A stretch of DNA of 64,000 nucleotides from Spiribacter vilamensis (GCF_004217415.1 NZ_SHLI01000001.1:1364001-1428000), one strand, 5' to 3'; numbered from the stretch's first letter, positions 26,719-33,772 are shown. Made by a program: numbers and translations. The notes: generated by a model not told the origin, from the sequence alone.

Positions 26719-28043
26719 TGTTCTTGCCGCCGACCTCTACTAATCATCAGCTTAACAACATGATCTCTCAGTTTAGGATGCATGAAATGAAAGCTGTGGC
26801 CTTCATGGCTGTTTTGCAGAATAGCTGGCAAACAGCTAGGTCTGGTACCGAGTGATTCAGCTTTTTGAATAACTTTTGTTAGCGATTTAGCACGCAGCCA
26901 TGGATCAAAAGTTTGAAGCAGCGATCTATAGACCTCACCATATGAAAAGTGATCGATATCTGCCGGGAAGCTTGGTGCCGGGTAGTAAGACCGATGGACT
27001 ATGTCTCCCGTGTCAATCCCCGCATTCATATAAAAACTTGTCACAGCTGGACTACCTGCATCAAGCGTCGACCAAAACAATCCATCAGCACCACGGACTG
27101 ACGGAAGCCACCCGGGGTGCATATGCAAAAGCTTTTTGTTTGCAGAGCTAATAAAACTATTTTTCAATATGCCACCACCGGAAAATATGGCAATATCTTC
27201 TGTTGATGCTGCTACTAACTCTGCTAACTTCGGATCGTTTATACCTTGTTTCACCTTCAAATAATCTACTTCTGAATCGAAGCAATCACGAATACTTGAT
27301 GCAGCCAACACCGTGTCCGCATGAAAACAATCCTGCGGCCTAAGATCTAACTCGTTTTTTATAAACTTATTTTGCTTTGAAGCGGATAATTTTCGTAAAA
27401 CTTTTTTCAGTTGTTGCTTAGGAGATGTAGAATTACTAAGCACAATTATTCTGCGAGGTTGGCACTTGAATGCTTTCATGAGAGCAAGATACTTCAACGC
27501 AGCTACTCCGGGATGAAAAATCAATACGGCGTTCGTATCTTTTTCTTTTATCTCCTCTCTTACCTCTTCTACTAAGGAAACCTTAGCCGAATCGTCAAAA
27601 CTACTGGGCGGCATTCGCACGCTCTCTATCAGTTCTTCTAGACTATTCTCTGCCTGAAAACCAAACTCACCCATTCTTCCATCTTGCAGTTTTAGGAGCG
27701 TATTGATGAGCTTAGCTTTTAGACTGAATTGCTCAATAGTGTGAACCCTCACGAGTATGATGCGAGCAAGCGCCGCTAAATCGCTCTGCTTTAATAGTCC
27801 CGTTTCTGCGTTGCCAACCGTTAGCTTATCGTCTGTATACTCATTATACAGCACCCCATGAACATCGATCCGAGAACAAACTCTTGACAGAGTCGCATTA
27901 TCTATTTGCTCGTTACGGACTTCTTTTCTTAAATCAAACAATTCAATTATGTCTTTTTTGCAGGTCACTAAGATACGACATCGCCAGGATCGCCCAGGAC
28001 CACCCGAGAAACGTCGCCGGCCGAGTCTGACGACGGGGTGCAC
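26715..28043 (-). CDS. Formyltransferase-family protein with unknown N-terminal domain
   Basis: 442 residues. The C-terminal third is a formyl_trans_N-type fold: L-L-H-M-H-P-G-W-L-P-S-V-R-G (~313-326) and M-N-A-G-I-D-T-G-D-I-V (~347-357). In catalytic members the first residue of N-x-H is Asn; here it is His, while His and Asp of the triad remain. The first ~250 residues are helical and unrecognised. The start is uncertain: the frame opens at a GTG (28043) whose first ~20 codons look unlike the A+T-rich remainder. It overlaps the kinase gene (ATGA) and is first of the operon. N-formylation of an amino sugar such as Fuc3N is possible but unproven. Confidence 0.6.
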   Translation of the reverse strand: MHPVVRLGRRRFSGGPGRSWRCRILVTCKKDIIELFDLRKEVRNEQIDNATLSRVCSRIDVHGVLYNEYTDDKLTVGNAETGLLKQSDLAALARIILVRVHTIEQFSLKAKLINTLLKLQDGRMGEFGFQAENSLEELIESVRMPPSSFDDSAKVSLVEEVREEIKEKDTNAVLIFHPGVAALKYLALMKAFKCQPRRIIVLSNSTSPKQQLKKVLRKLSASKQNKFIKNELDLRPQDCFHADTVLAASSIRDCFDSEVDYLKVKQGINDPKLAELVAASTEDIAIFSGGGILKNSFISSANKKLLHMHPGWLPSVRGADGLFWSTLDAGSPAVTSFYMNAGIDTGDIVHRSYYPAPSFPADIDHFSYGEVYRSLLQTFDPWLRAKSLTKVIQKAESLGTRPSCLPAILQNSHEGHSFHFMHPKLRDHVVKLMISRGRRQEQ

Positions 28044-28079
28044 GATCCTTCAATGGCACGACCTTCCGCTGTGGCATCC

Positions 28080-28445
28080 CTACTCCGCGCCGTCGCTCGG
28101 CATCGTCCCCACCCGCGCCCGCAGCTCCGCAATCTCCGCCTGCAGCGCCTGGTACTCCGCCTCCTTGCGGCGCAGGAAGGTGAACGTCATCCGTGTCTTC
28201 TCCTCGATGCCCTGCGGCGTGAGGAGATAGGCGTATCGGAGCTTTCGTGAGCTGTGCTGGAAGTTCGACAGCTTCACCAGCCCCTTGTCGATCAGCGCCC
28301 GCAGGCAGTAATGCGTCTTCCCCAGACTCACCCCCAGCTCCCGCGACAACGCCCGCTGACTCAACGTCGGGTCCCGCTCCAGCGCCTCCAACGCCCTCAA
28401 CGCCAACCCCTCATCCAGCGACGACGTGTTCGAAATACCAGGCAT
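28080..28445 (-). CDS. MarR-family EPS-associated transcriptional regulator
   Basis: 121 residues. A winged helix fills ~10-85: TLSQRALSRELGVSLGKTHY as the helix-turn-helix, then G-L-V-K-L wing residues and the L-L-T-P-Q-G motif. A C-terminal coiled coil follows (EKTRMTFTFLRRKEAEYQAL and beyond). This small class sits at the head of exopolysaccharide loci, and here it is the first gene of the ~25-kb minus-strand locus. It lies directly downstream of three tandem 55-bp repeats and a long hairpin, which could be its operator or readthrough-control region. Ligand unknown. Confidence 0.85.
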   Translation of the reverse strand: MPGISNTSSLDEGLALRALEALERDPTLSQRALSRELGVSLGKTHYCLRALIDKGLVKLSNFQHSSRKLRYAYLLTPQGIEEKTRMTFTFLRRKEAEYQALQAEIAELRARVGTMPSDGAE

Positions 28446-28474
28446 GAATAAGTACTACGCAGAGATGCGGTGTC

Positions 28475-28640
28475 GCGCGGGATCAGTGGATTCTCGCCAT
28501 CGACTTCACGAACACGGAGAAGATCTGTAGCGCGGGATTGGTGGGTTCCTGCCGCCGACTTCAGGAACGCGAGGACGCGATGCAGGGTGGAATTGTCTGG
28601 CTTCAACCGCCGACTTCAGGAACGCGGAGGCGGTTGAAGC
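28475..28640. repeat. Three tandem degenerate 55-bp repeats
   Basis: Units begin at 28475, 28530 and about 28585. Each starts near GCGCGGGAT and carries the core CGACTTCA(C/G)GAAC(A/G)CG about 25 bases in. The third unit grades into the long perfect hairpin at 28589-28651. Spacing is exactly 55 between the first starts. There are no unique spacers as in CRISPR. The block fills the region upstream of the EPS regulator. Confidence 0.7.
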
Positions 28641-28651
28641 CAGACAATTCC
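28589..28651. repeat. Long perfect hairpin with conserved 17-base loop (copy 1)
   Basis: Arms 28589-28611 and 28629-28651 are 23-base perfect inverted repeats. The loop is GACTTCAGGAACGCGGA. The inner stem ACCGCC/GGCGGT and the loop are identical to the hairpin at 31719-31789, while the outer stems are unrelated in sequence. No T-run follows, so it is not a simple terminator. Confidence 0.85.
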
Positions 28652-28790
28652 CAACCCCAACCAGCCATTTAGGCACGCTACCGCCAATGCCGATCTCGCC
28701 AAATTTCAGCGAATCAGCGACTTATAGATTTTGTGAAGTGTGACCGAGCGCACAGCGGCAAGTCAATTCACCGCCTCCGCGGCCGACGGA
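28652..28790. other. Non-coding spacer right of the repeats
   Basis: Short gap between the hairpin and a small gene. I see no coding frame or recognisable site; it may hold the promoter reading left into the EPS regulator. Nothing decisive. Confidence 0.3.
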
Positions 28791-28928
28791 TCATCGCCGT
28801 CCCTCATTGATCCAGTCGTCCACTTCCGCGTCCGGAACGCCCTTGATCAGGGATAGTGCCCGCATCGCATCAACGGCCTCGCGCCGTTCCGCGGGAAGGT
28901 TGATGAAGGGGATGGCGGGCTGTGTCAT
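28791..28928 (-). CDS. Small hypothetical protein after HicB-like gene
   Basis: 45 residues from an ATG reading M-T-Q-P-A-I-P-F-I-N-L-P-A-E-R-R-E-A-V, then an acidic helix ending DDWINEGRR. It follows the HicB-like gene by about 60 bases on the same strand. The size and charge suit an antitoxin fragment or an accessory peptide. No family recognised. Confidence 0.35.
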   Translation of the reverse strand: MTQPAIPFINLPAERREAVDAMRALSLIKGVPDAEVDDWINEGRR

Positions 28929-28986
28929 AGGCTTCGGGTTAACGCATGTGATCGCACTGGCTGACAACGTGCTCACGCCAGAAGGG

Positions 28987-29214
28987 CTACACGTGATGAT
29001 CATCGTTCACCACGGCTGGAGCCGGCATACGCTTACCCCGTTCGGCGAGCGCAGCAGCGGTCGTTTCAACAGTATCGATGGCGAGTTCATAGGCCTCCTG
29101 GAACGTCTCGCCATACTCGGCGACGTCCGGCAGTTCACGCACGCGTGCCTCGAAGCAGGCGCCATCCTCATCGTGCATACGGCGCACAGTGATGTTGTAG
29201 TCGTGGGGATACAT
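28987..29214 (-). CDS. hicB: HicB-like antitoxin, apparently orphaned
   Basis: 75 residues with the HicB half-RNase-H fold: Y-N-I-T-V-R-R-M, A-R-V-R-E-L-P-D-V, then Y-G-E-T-F-Q-E-A-Y-E-L-A-I-D-T-V (~33-48) and a P-A-P tail. HicB proteins bind and block HicA mRNA interferases. The only hicA-like sequence before it is a C-terminal remnant next to the TnpB element, so this copy probably has no working partner; the intact pair lies 1.8 kb away. It lacks the C-terminal helix-turn-helix or ribbon-helix-helix of longer HicB proteins. Confidence 0.7.
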   Translation of the reverse strand: MYPHDYNITVRRMHDEDGACFEARVRELPDVAEYGETFQEAYELAIDTVETTAAALAERGKRMPAPAVVNDDHHV

Positions 29215-29215
29215 T

Positions 29216-29327
29216 GCCGTTCGCCTCCCAGATAGTCACTCAGTGACTGATAATGCGTCCTCAGCATCGTACGAATCTTGCGCACATAAGCCGGTTTGAT
29301 TTCGGGATTCTTCCCGTGTCCGCATGT
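29216..29327 (-). pseudogene. hicA C-terminal remnant at the element junction
   Basis: Immediately outside the right end of the TnpB element, reading toward hicB, the frame gives C-G-H-G-K-N-P-E-I-K-P-A-Y-V-R-K-I. This resembles the end of HicA (H-x-K-N-x-E-I-K, then the K-I helix). No N-terminal half with the catalytic HicA histidine is seen on the other side of the element. The frame runs into hicB without its own stop, so it is damaged. Confidence 0.4.
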
Positions 29328-29470
29328 TTGACATCCTCCTCGCCCTGACGGGCGAGGATTCCTACCGCGCCTGTGCCGACGCAATGTCGGCACAGGTCGC
29401 CTCAGTGGGTTCCTACTTCGCCGGAGCAGCCATACCGACACCGAGGTGCCGGTATGGGCTTACATCCCCT
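29328..29470 (-). ncRNA. Right end and omega-RNA (reRNA) region of the TnpB element
   Basis: Downstream of and overlapping the tnpB 3' end are stacked hairpins: CCTCGCCC-TGA-CGGGCGAGG (29338-29356), TGTGCCGAC-GCAAT-GTCGGCACA and ACCG-rich stems. This is the layout of IS605-family right ends, which give the TnpB guide RNA scaffold. The coding strand ends ...GGAGGATGTCAA at 29328, the usual cleavage tetranucleotide TCAA. The next ~16-20 bases outside (ACATGCGGACACGGGAAGAA on the minus strand) would be the natural guide. The 5' boundary is approximate. Confidence 0.6.
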
Positions 29471-30612
29471 CCACAGGCCGTTGCGGCATGTCCTGCCGCC
29501 AGAATGTTGCGAGCGGCATTCACGTCGGCATGAGCCGTGTGGCCGCAGACAACACACTCGAACCGGGATTGGCTCGGACGATTCTCCTTTGCCACGTGAC
29601 CACAGGCCGAACAGGTTCGGCTGGTGTTGCGTGGCTCGACCGTCTCGACAATCCCGCCGCGCCATGCCTGCTTGTACGCAAGCTGGCGACGCAACTCGCC
29701 CCATCCCTGGTCAAGGATAGAGCGGTTGAGTCCCGATTTGGCGCGGACATTTTGTCCCGGTTGATCAACCGTTCCCGACGCAGACCGGGTCATGTTCCGC
29801 ACCTGCAGGTCCTCGATCACCACCGCGGCGTGATTTTTGCTGAGGGTGGTGGTGAGCTTGTGCAGGTAGTCGCACCGGGTGTTGCCGACTCGGGTGTGAA
29901 TTTTCCGGATGCGGGCCCTGGCCTTGATCCAGTTGCGGGAGAACTTACGCTTGCGGCTCAGATCACGTTGCGCCCTCGCGAGTTGCCGCTGGCGCTTGGC
30001 CAGTGCGTTGACGGGCGCGATGATCTCGCCGGTGGACAGCGTGGCAAGGTTCGCGACGCCCAGATCCACCCCGACCATGGAAGTGGCCGGATGACGCGGC
30101 GTCTCGACCTCGCACTCGGTCTGAATGCTGACAAACCACTTGCCGCCCGATGCCAATACCGTGACATTCTTCACGGTCCCGAGCACCTCCCGACTCTTGC
30201 GGTACCGAATCCAGCCGAGCTTAGGGAGACAGATGCGGGCGTTTGCCTGATCCAGTTTCACGCCCTGCGGAAAGCGGAAGGCGTCATGCCAGCCGCGTTT
30301 TTTGAAGGCGGGAGGAGCAGCCCGGCCCTCGAAGAAGTTGGCATAAGCCCGCTCCAGATCTTTCAGGGCCTGCTGGAGCGATTGGGACGGGGCGTGGGTG
30401 AGCCACTGCGTCTGCGAGTCTTGCTTCCAGGCCGACAACTCTTTGCACAGACCGGCGTAGCCCAGTTTCTTCTCTCCGCTTTCGTGCCGAGCTTTTTGCA
30501 ACGCCAGAGCCCGGTTATAAACGAACCGGCTCGAGCCGGCGAAGCGGCGGGCCATCTTTTCCTGATGACCGTTCGGCCGGAGCTGGAATTTGAAGGCTTG
30601 CAGGCGCTGCAT
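29413..30612 (-). CDS. tnpB: TnpB RNA-guided nuclease of an IS605-family element
   Basis: 399 residues. RuvC motifs are complete: D in VGVDLGVANLATLSTG (~179-194), E in AAVVIEDLQVRNM, and D in HADVNAARNIL near the C-terminus. The zinc finger between the last two has C-S-A-C-G and C-V-V-C-G pairs. The N-terminus (FKFQLRPNGHQEKMARRF, WYNRAL-like VYNRALALQK) is the wedge/REC part. TnpB cuts DNA next to a target-adjacent motif under guidance of the RNA from the element's right end and so favours element retention. All catalytic residues are intact, so it is likely active. Confidence 0.92.
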   Translation of the reverse strand: MQRLQAFKFQLRPNGHQEKMARRFAGSSRFVYNRALALQKARHESGEKKLGYAGLCKELSAWKQDSQTQWLTHAPSQSLQQALKDLERAYANFFEGRAAPPAFKKRGWHDAFRFPQGVKLDQANARICLPKLGWIRYRKSREVLGTVKNVTVLASGGKWFVSIQTECEVETPRHPATSMVGVDLGVANLATLSTGEIIAPVNALAKRQRQLARAQRDLSRKRKFSRNWIKARARIRKIHTRVGNTRCDYLHKLTTTLSKNHAAVVIEDLQVRNMTRSASGTVDQPGQNVRAKSGLNRSILDQGWGELRRQLAYKQAWRGGIVETVEPRNTSRTCSACGHVAKENRPSQSRFECVVCGHTAHADVNAARNILAAGHAATACGGDVSPYRHLGVGMAAPAK

Positions 30613-30631
30613 GCCTTAAAATGTATTGGGT

Positions 30632-30880
30632 CTACGAGCTCGACTCAAGATAGCCGCACTGCCCGGCACCGCGTTCTGCGGCGGAGCACCGATTTCCAAC
30701 GTGCGCCAGTCCATCGAACAGTAGCGCCCCAAGGTAGGCGCCGGGGATATAAGCGGCCGGATCGTGACTCAGCACCAGGAGGGCGCCGTTATTCAGCTGA
30801 CCGTCCGTGAGGAAGCGCAGTGATTGAAGCTGGTCCTGCGTAGTGCGCCACGGGGCGGTGATCAAAAGGTCGATCGCCAC
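30632..30880 (-). pseudogene. Unrecognised coding remnant between TnpB element and hicB
   Basis: A GTG frame of 82 codons has a protein-like central stretch (L-L-I-T-A-P-W-R-T-T and GALLVLSHDPAAYIPGAYLG) with no stop until the left end of the TnpB element. A second short frame with a GAGGAG ribosome site and ATG (about 30921) overlaps its start out of register, encoding MLSKPEQERRLAERRRSGDR. The two may be halves of one frameshifted gene following hicB. No family recognised. Confidence 0.3.
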
Positions 30881-30985
30881 TGCGGCGCCGCTCTGCCAAC
30901 CGGCGCTCCTGCTCCGGCTTAGAGAGCATTGATCGCGATCTCCTCGGTATTACCAATGTCAGTCATGCCGTCTCGGGGAGAGGCT

Positions 30986-31333
30986 CTAAGTGCCCTCGAT
31001 TTCACGACGTGCCGCATTATCAAGGGTTCGGCGCGCCCAGGCATTCAGGCTCTTCCCGTGGCGCTCGGCCGCCTCCGCCAGTAGCCGATGCTCCTCGCTG
31101 GACATCCTGATGTTGAACCGGCCCGAGAAGGGCTTGGCAGGCTCTAGACCGCGTTCCTCGCAGAGCTCGACGTAACAGTCGAGCGAGTTCCTGAACTCCT
31201 GTTTCAGCTCCGCAGGTGTATGGCCATAGAAATTCACGACATCGCGGATGTTAATGATGCGCCCATGGAAAATCTCGCGCTCTTCGTCATAGGTAATTCG
31301 AGCAATGTAGTCGCCCAGCTTCATCGTGCTCAT
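30986..31333 (-). CDS. hicB: HicB-family antitoxin with ribbon-helix-helix tail
   Basis: 115 residues; the ATG is set by AGGAGG five bases upstream. The HicB core has Y-I-A-R-I-T-Y-D, F-H-G-R-I-I-N-I and Y-G-H-T-P-A-E-L-K-Q-E-F (~37-48). The C-terminal ~45 residues (S-G-R-F-N-I-R-M-S-S-E-E-H, then S-L-N-A-W) are a ribbon-helix-helix DNA-binding motif of the Arc/DUF1778 kind, for operon autorepression. It follows hicA by nine bases. This is the intact partner set, in contrast to the orphan 1.8 kb away. Confidence 0.88.
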   Translation of the reverse strand: MSTMKLGDYIARITYDEEREIFHGRIINIRDVVNFYGHTPAELKQEFRNSLDCYVELCEERGLEPAKPFSGRFNIRMSSEEHRLLAEAAERHGKSLNAWARRTLDNAARREIEGT

Positions 31334-31342
31334 CACAGCCTC

Positions 31343-31597
31343 CTAAGGCCTTACGCCGCAGCTTTTGAGGAAATCTCTCAGGTCAGCTACCGCACCTTTA
31401 TCGAGAGAAGGAGCAGGGTGTGGCCGATGCTGCACATTCACTCTCTCGTTGAGAATAAACGCCACCCTGGACCCTCGTCGCTCTGTTACTTCCGATCCGA
31501 GCGCCTGCATCAGGGAAACAACTTCATGCCATTGGATATTAGCGCCAGGCGGATGGGCGAAAATGGCATCAAGCGTTTTTTGATGCTTTCGTTTCAT
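31343..31597 (-). CDS. hicA: HicA-family mRNA interferase toxin
   Basis: 84 residues: K-T-L-D-A-I-F-A-H-P, then I-Q-W-H-E-V-V-S-L-M-Q-A-L-G, E-R-R-G-S-R-V-A-F, and the end V-Q-H-R-P-H-P-A-P with D-K-G-A-V-A-D-L-R-D-F-L. This is the HicA group that uses H-R-P-H-P rather than the usual G-S-H motif. The double-stranded-RNA-binding-like fold cleaves mRNA when free. It is the first gene of the pair, as is usual for hicAB. Confidence 0.85.
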   Translation of the reverse strand: MKRKHQKTLDAIFAHPPGANIQWHEVVSLMQALGSEVTERRGSRVAFILNERVNVQHRPHPAPSLDKGAVADLRDFLKSCGVRP

Positions 31598-31718
31598 GTA
31601 ACTATGGTGCCTTTATATGGCACCTAATGCAACGATCTCAAGATCTGGACGAGAGAATCAACCTGGATCGCCCCCAGGACCAAGGTCGAGAGGTCGGCCT
31701 CTGAGCGATCAAACCGTA

Positions 31719-31789
31719 GCGTAAAGGCGGCTAACTCATACCGCCGACTTCAGGAACGCGGAGGCGGTCTGAGTTAGCCGCCTTTACGC
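31719..31789. repeat. Long hairpin with conserved loop (copy 2)
   Basis: Outer arms 31719-31738 and 31770-31789 are 20-base perfect inverted repeats. After one mismatch come ACCGCC/GGCGGT and the same 17-base loop GACTTCAGGAACGCGGA as at 28612-28628. The outer arms share nothing with copy 1. It lies seven bases past the stop of the wecA-like gene. The rest of 31598-31718 shows no gene. Confidence 0.85.
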
Positions 31790-31795
31790 CCCTCC

Positions 31796-33772
31796 TCACC
31801 GAATCCGTCGATACTGAATCGCCCCCATACACAACACCGCCAGCCCCAGCGTGAGCACCAGGCCGCCCTCGACGCCCTCCAGCGGCTGCGACACCGTAAC
31901 GGCCGCCAGCACCAGCACCGCCAGCAGCCCCAGCGCCAGCACCGCATAGCGCGGCCAAACCCCGGATCGGTAGAGCGGCACCAGCGGCCGCAGCAACAGC
32001 ACAAACACCAGCGCCAGCAGGATCAGCCCCGGCCACCCCGTGCGCTGCAACATCGCCATGGCATCGGATCGCAACCCATCCGGGATCAACGGCGTCGAGG
32101 CCCCCAGTAGCGCAGCCACCAGCCCCGCCGCCGCAATCAGCGCCAGTGCCGCCAGCGGCCCCGCGCGCAGCCAGCCCCGCCCGGCACGCTGGAGCTGACG
32201 GGCCAGCAGCGCGACACACAGCGGTAGCGGCATCGCCAGCAGGAGCAACCGATCCGGCCCGGCCAGGACGACATCTTCGACACCGGCCGTGCCGTCCGGC
32301 GACACACTCGCAATCGCCGCAGTGACCACCAGCGAGACCGTCAGCACCAGCGCCCCGCCCGGCACATGCCGCGGACTGCTCGCCAGCCACCAACCGAGCG
32401 GCAGCGCCGCCAGCCCACTCAGGGCCAGGCAGTGCCAGAGCGCCAGCGGCGCCGCGCCCTCCCCGACCATCCGGATCGCGATCCAGGCCGCCGCCGCCAT
32501 CACTGCCCAGGCCAGCGGCTCGCGGATCAGGGTATGGATAAACCGTGTACCCGGCACGACCACCGCCCCAATCACCATCGCCAGTCCCAGCATGGCGGTA
32601 TTCAGGCCGAACGGCAGGGTCGCCACCAGCAGGTAGAACCCGATCACGGCCATCGATTGCCGCAGCGGCGATAGCGGAATGCCGGTCACCCGGGCCCGGT
32701 CAGGATCCGCGATCCGCCAGTTCCGCAACCGCTGCAGCGCCAGCACGCTGCGCCAGCCCCGCTCGGTGAAAATGAAATGCACCCCACCGAAACCGAACAG
32801 GCCCAGCCACAGCCAGCCATCCGCCACACCCACCGCGGAGGCGGTGAGCCCCGTCGCCCCCAGCGCGGTGATCAGCGCGATGATGATCGATGTCGTCTGC
32901 CCGATGGTGAACCCGGCCCGGCTCAGAATATGGTGGAGATGCTCGCGGTCCGGATGGAACGGGCTCTGACCGCGCAGCAGGCGACGGATGATAAGGTTGA
33001 GCGTCTCCACCACCGGCACCGCCAGCAGCCAGGCGATACCCAGCGGCGAGATCACCCGCCCGGGCAGCATCGCCGTCTCGATGGCGAGCCAGATCACCGC
33101 GAACCCCAGCGCCAGGCTGCCGCCATCGCCCAGGAACACCGTGGCCCGGCGCCGCCAGGGCGTACGCAGGTTGAACACCAGGAACCCAAGCACCGCCGCC
33201 GCCAGGGTCAGCGCCAGCGCCGGCACCCGCGTATCGCCGGCCAGCGCGGCGGCAACGCTCAGCCCCGACAGGATCACCACCGCCGCCCCGCCGGCGAGGC
33301 CATCGGCGCCGTCCATCATGTTGAGGCTGTTCACGAAGCCGACGATCGCGATGACCGTCACCGGCATGGCCAGGAACCCCAGCCCGATCATCCCCAGCCC
33401 GGGGAAGCTGCCGAGATCCGTCAGGACCGGGCCGCCGGCCACCACCACCAGCGTCGCCATCACCAGCTGCGCGAGCAGCCGCAGGCTCGCCGGCAGCCCG
33501 ATCGCATCGTCGACCAGACCGCTTACCGCGATCACCGCGAGCCCGGCGTAGAGGGCGCCATAGGGGCGCAGGGGAATGGGTAGCAGCAGCGTGGCAAGGC
33601 CGAAGGCGAGCAGGACCGCGACGCCGCCAATCAGCGGGACCGGCCGGGCATGGACCTTGCGCCCCCCGGGTTGATCGACGAGGCCGAGCGCGATGGCGGG
33701 CGCGCGCAGCACCATCACCCCGAGGATCGACAGCCCCAGCGCCAGCAATCCCGCCATGCCGATTGATTCCAT
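31796..33772 (-). CDS. WecA-like polyprenyl-phosphate sugar-1-phosphate transferase with extra membrane domain
   Basis: ~658 residues; I prefer the ATG of M-E-S-I-G, which has GAGG eight bases upstream. Residues ~1-330 are a MraY/WecA transferase: K-V-H-A-R-P-V-P-L-I-G-G, G-L-V-D-D-A-I-G-L-P, the metal site N-M-M-D-G-A-D-G-L-A-G-G, V-F-L-G-D-G-G-S and H-P-D-R-E-H-L-H-H-I-L. It would start glycan assembly on undecaprenyl phosphate. Ordinary WecA stops near 350; here ~300 further residues form about nine hydrophobic helices. It sits upstream of the EPS locus in the same direction, separated by the mobile island. Confidence 0.82.
   Translation of the reverse strand: MESIGMAGLLALGLSILGVMVLRAPAIALGLVDQPGGRKVHARPVPLIGGVAVLLAFGLATLLLPIPLRPYGALYAGLAVIAVSGLVDDAIGLPASLRLLAQLVMATLVVVAGGPVLTDLGSFPGLGMIGLGFLAMPVTVIAIVGFVNSLNMMDGADGLAGGAAVVILSGLSVAAALAGDTRVPALALTLAAAVLGFLVFNLRTPWRRRATVFLGDGGSLALGFAVIWLAIETAMLPGRVISPLGIAWLLAVPVVETLNLIIRRLLRGQSPFHPDREHLHHILSRAGFTIGQTTSIIIALITALGATGLTASAVGVADGWLWLGLFGFGGVHFIFTERGWRSVLALQRLRNWRIADPDRARVTGIPLSPLRQSMAVIGFYLLVATLPFGLNTAMLGLAMVIGAVVVPGTRFIHTLIREPLAWAVMAAAAWIAIRMVGEGAAPLALWHCLALSGLAALPLGWWLASSPRHVPGGALVLTVSLVVTAAIASVSPDGTAGVEDVVLAGPDRLLLLAMPLPLCVALLARQLQRAGRGWLRAGPLAALALIAAAGLVAALLGASTPLIPDGLRSDAMAMLQRTGWPGLILLALVFVLLLRPLVPLYRSGVWPRYAVLALGLLAVLVLAAVTVSQPLEGVEGGLVLTLGLAVLCMGAIQYRRIR

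Larger units (their letters stand above)
29328..30650 (-). mobile_element. TnpB-only IS605/IS1341-like element
   Basis: The right end is placed at TCAA (29328). The left end is not defined, but must lie just before the tnpB start, roughly 30620-30660. There is no tnpA (Y1 transposase), so the element is non-autonomous and would need a helper. It appears to interrupt or border a hicA remnant. Confidence 0.6.

Noticed and set aside
20889-28043. Phosphonate biosynthesis operon
   Set aside because: No PEP mutase or phosphonopyruvate decarboxylase gene; the kinase, hydrolase and cytidylyltransferase set fits phosphoramidate better.
28475-28651. Possible CRISPR array
   Set aside because: The 55-base units are similar along their whole length with no unique spacers; no cas genes.
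28589-31789. Integron attC sites as an explanation for the hairpins
   Set aside because: No GTTRRRY core sites at the outer ends and no integrase; here the conserved part is the tip, not the ends.
31719-31789. Ordinary rho-independent terminator of the wecA-like gene
   Set aside because: The stem is far too long and no T-run follows; it may still impede transcription.
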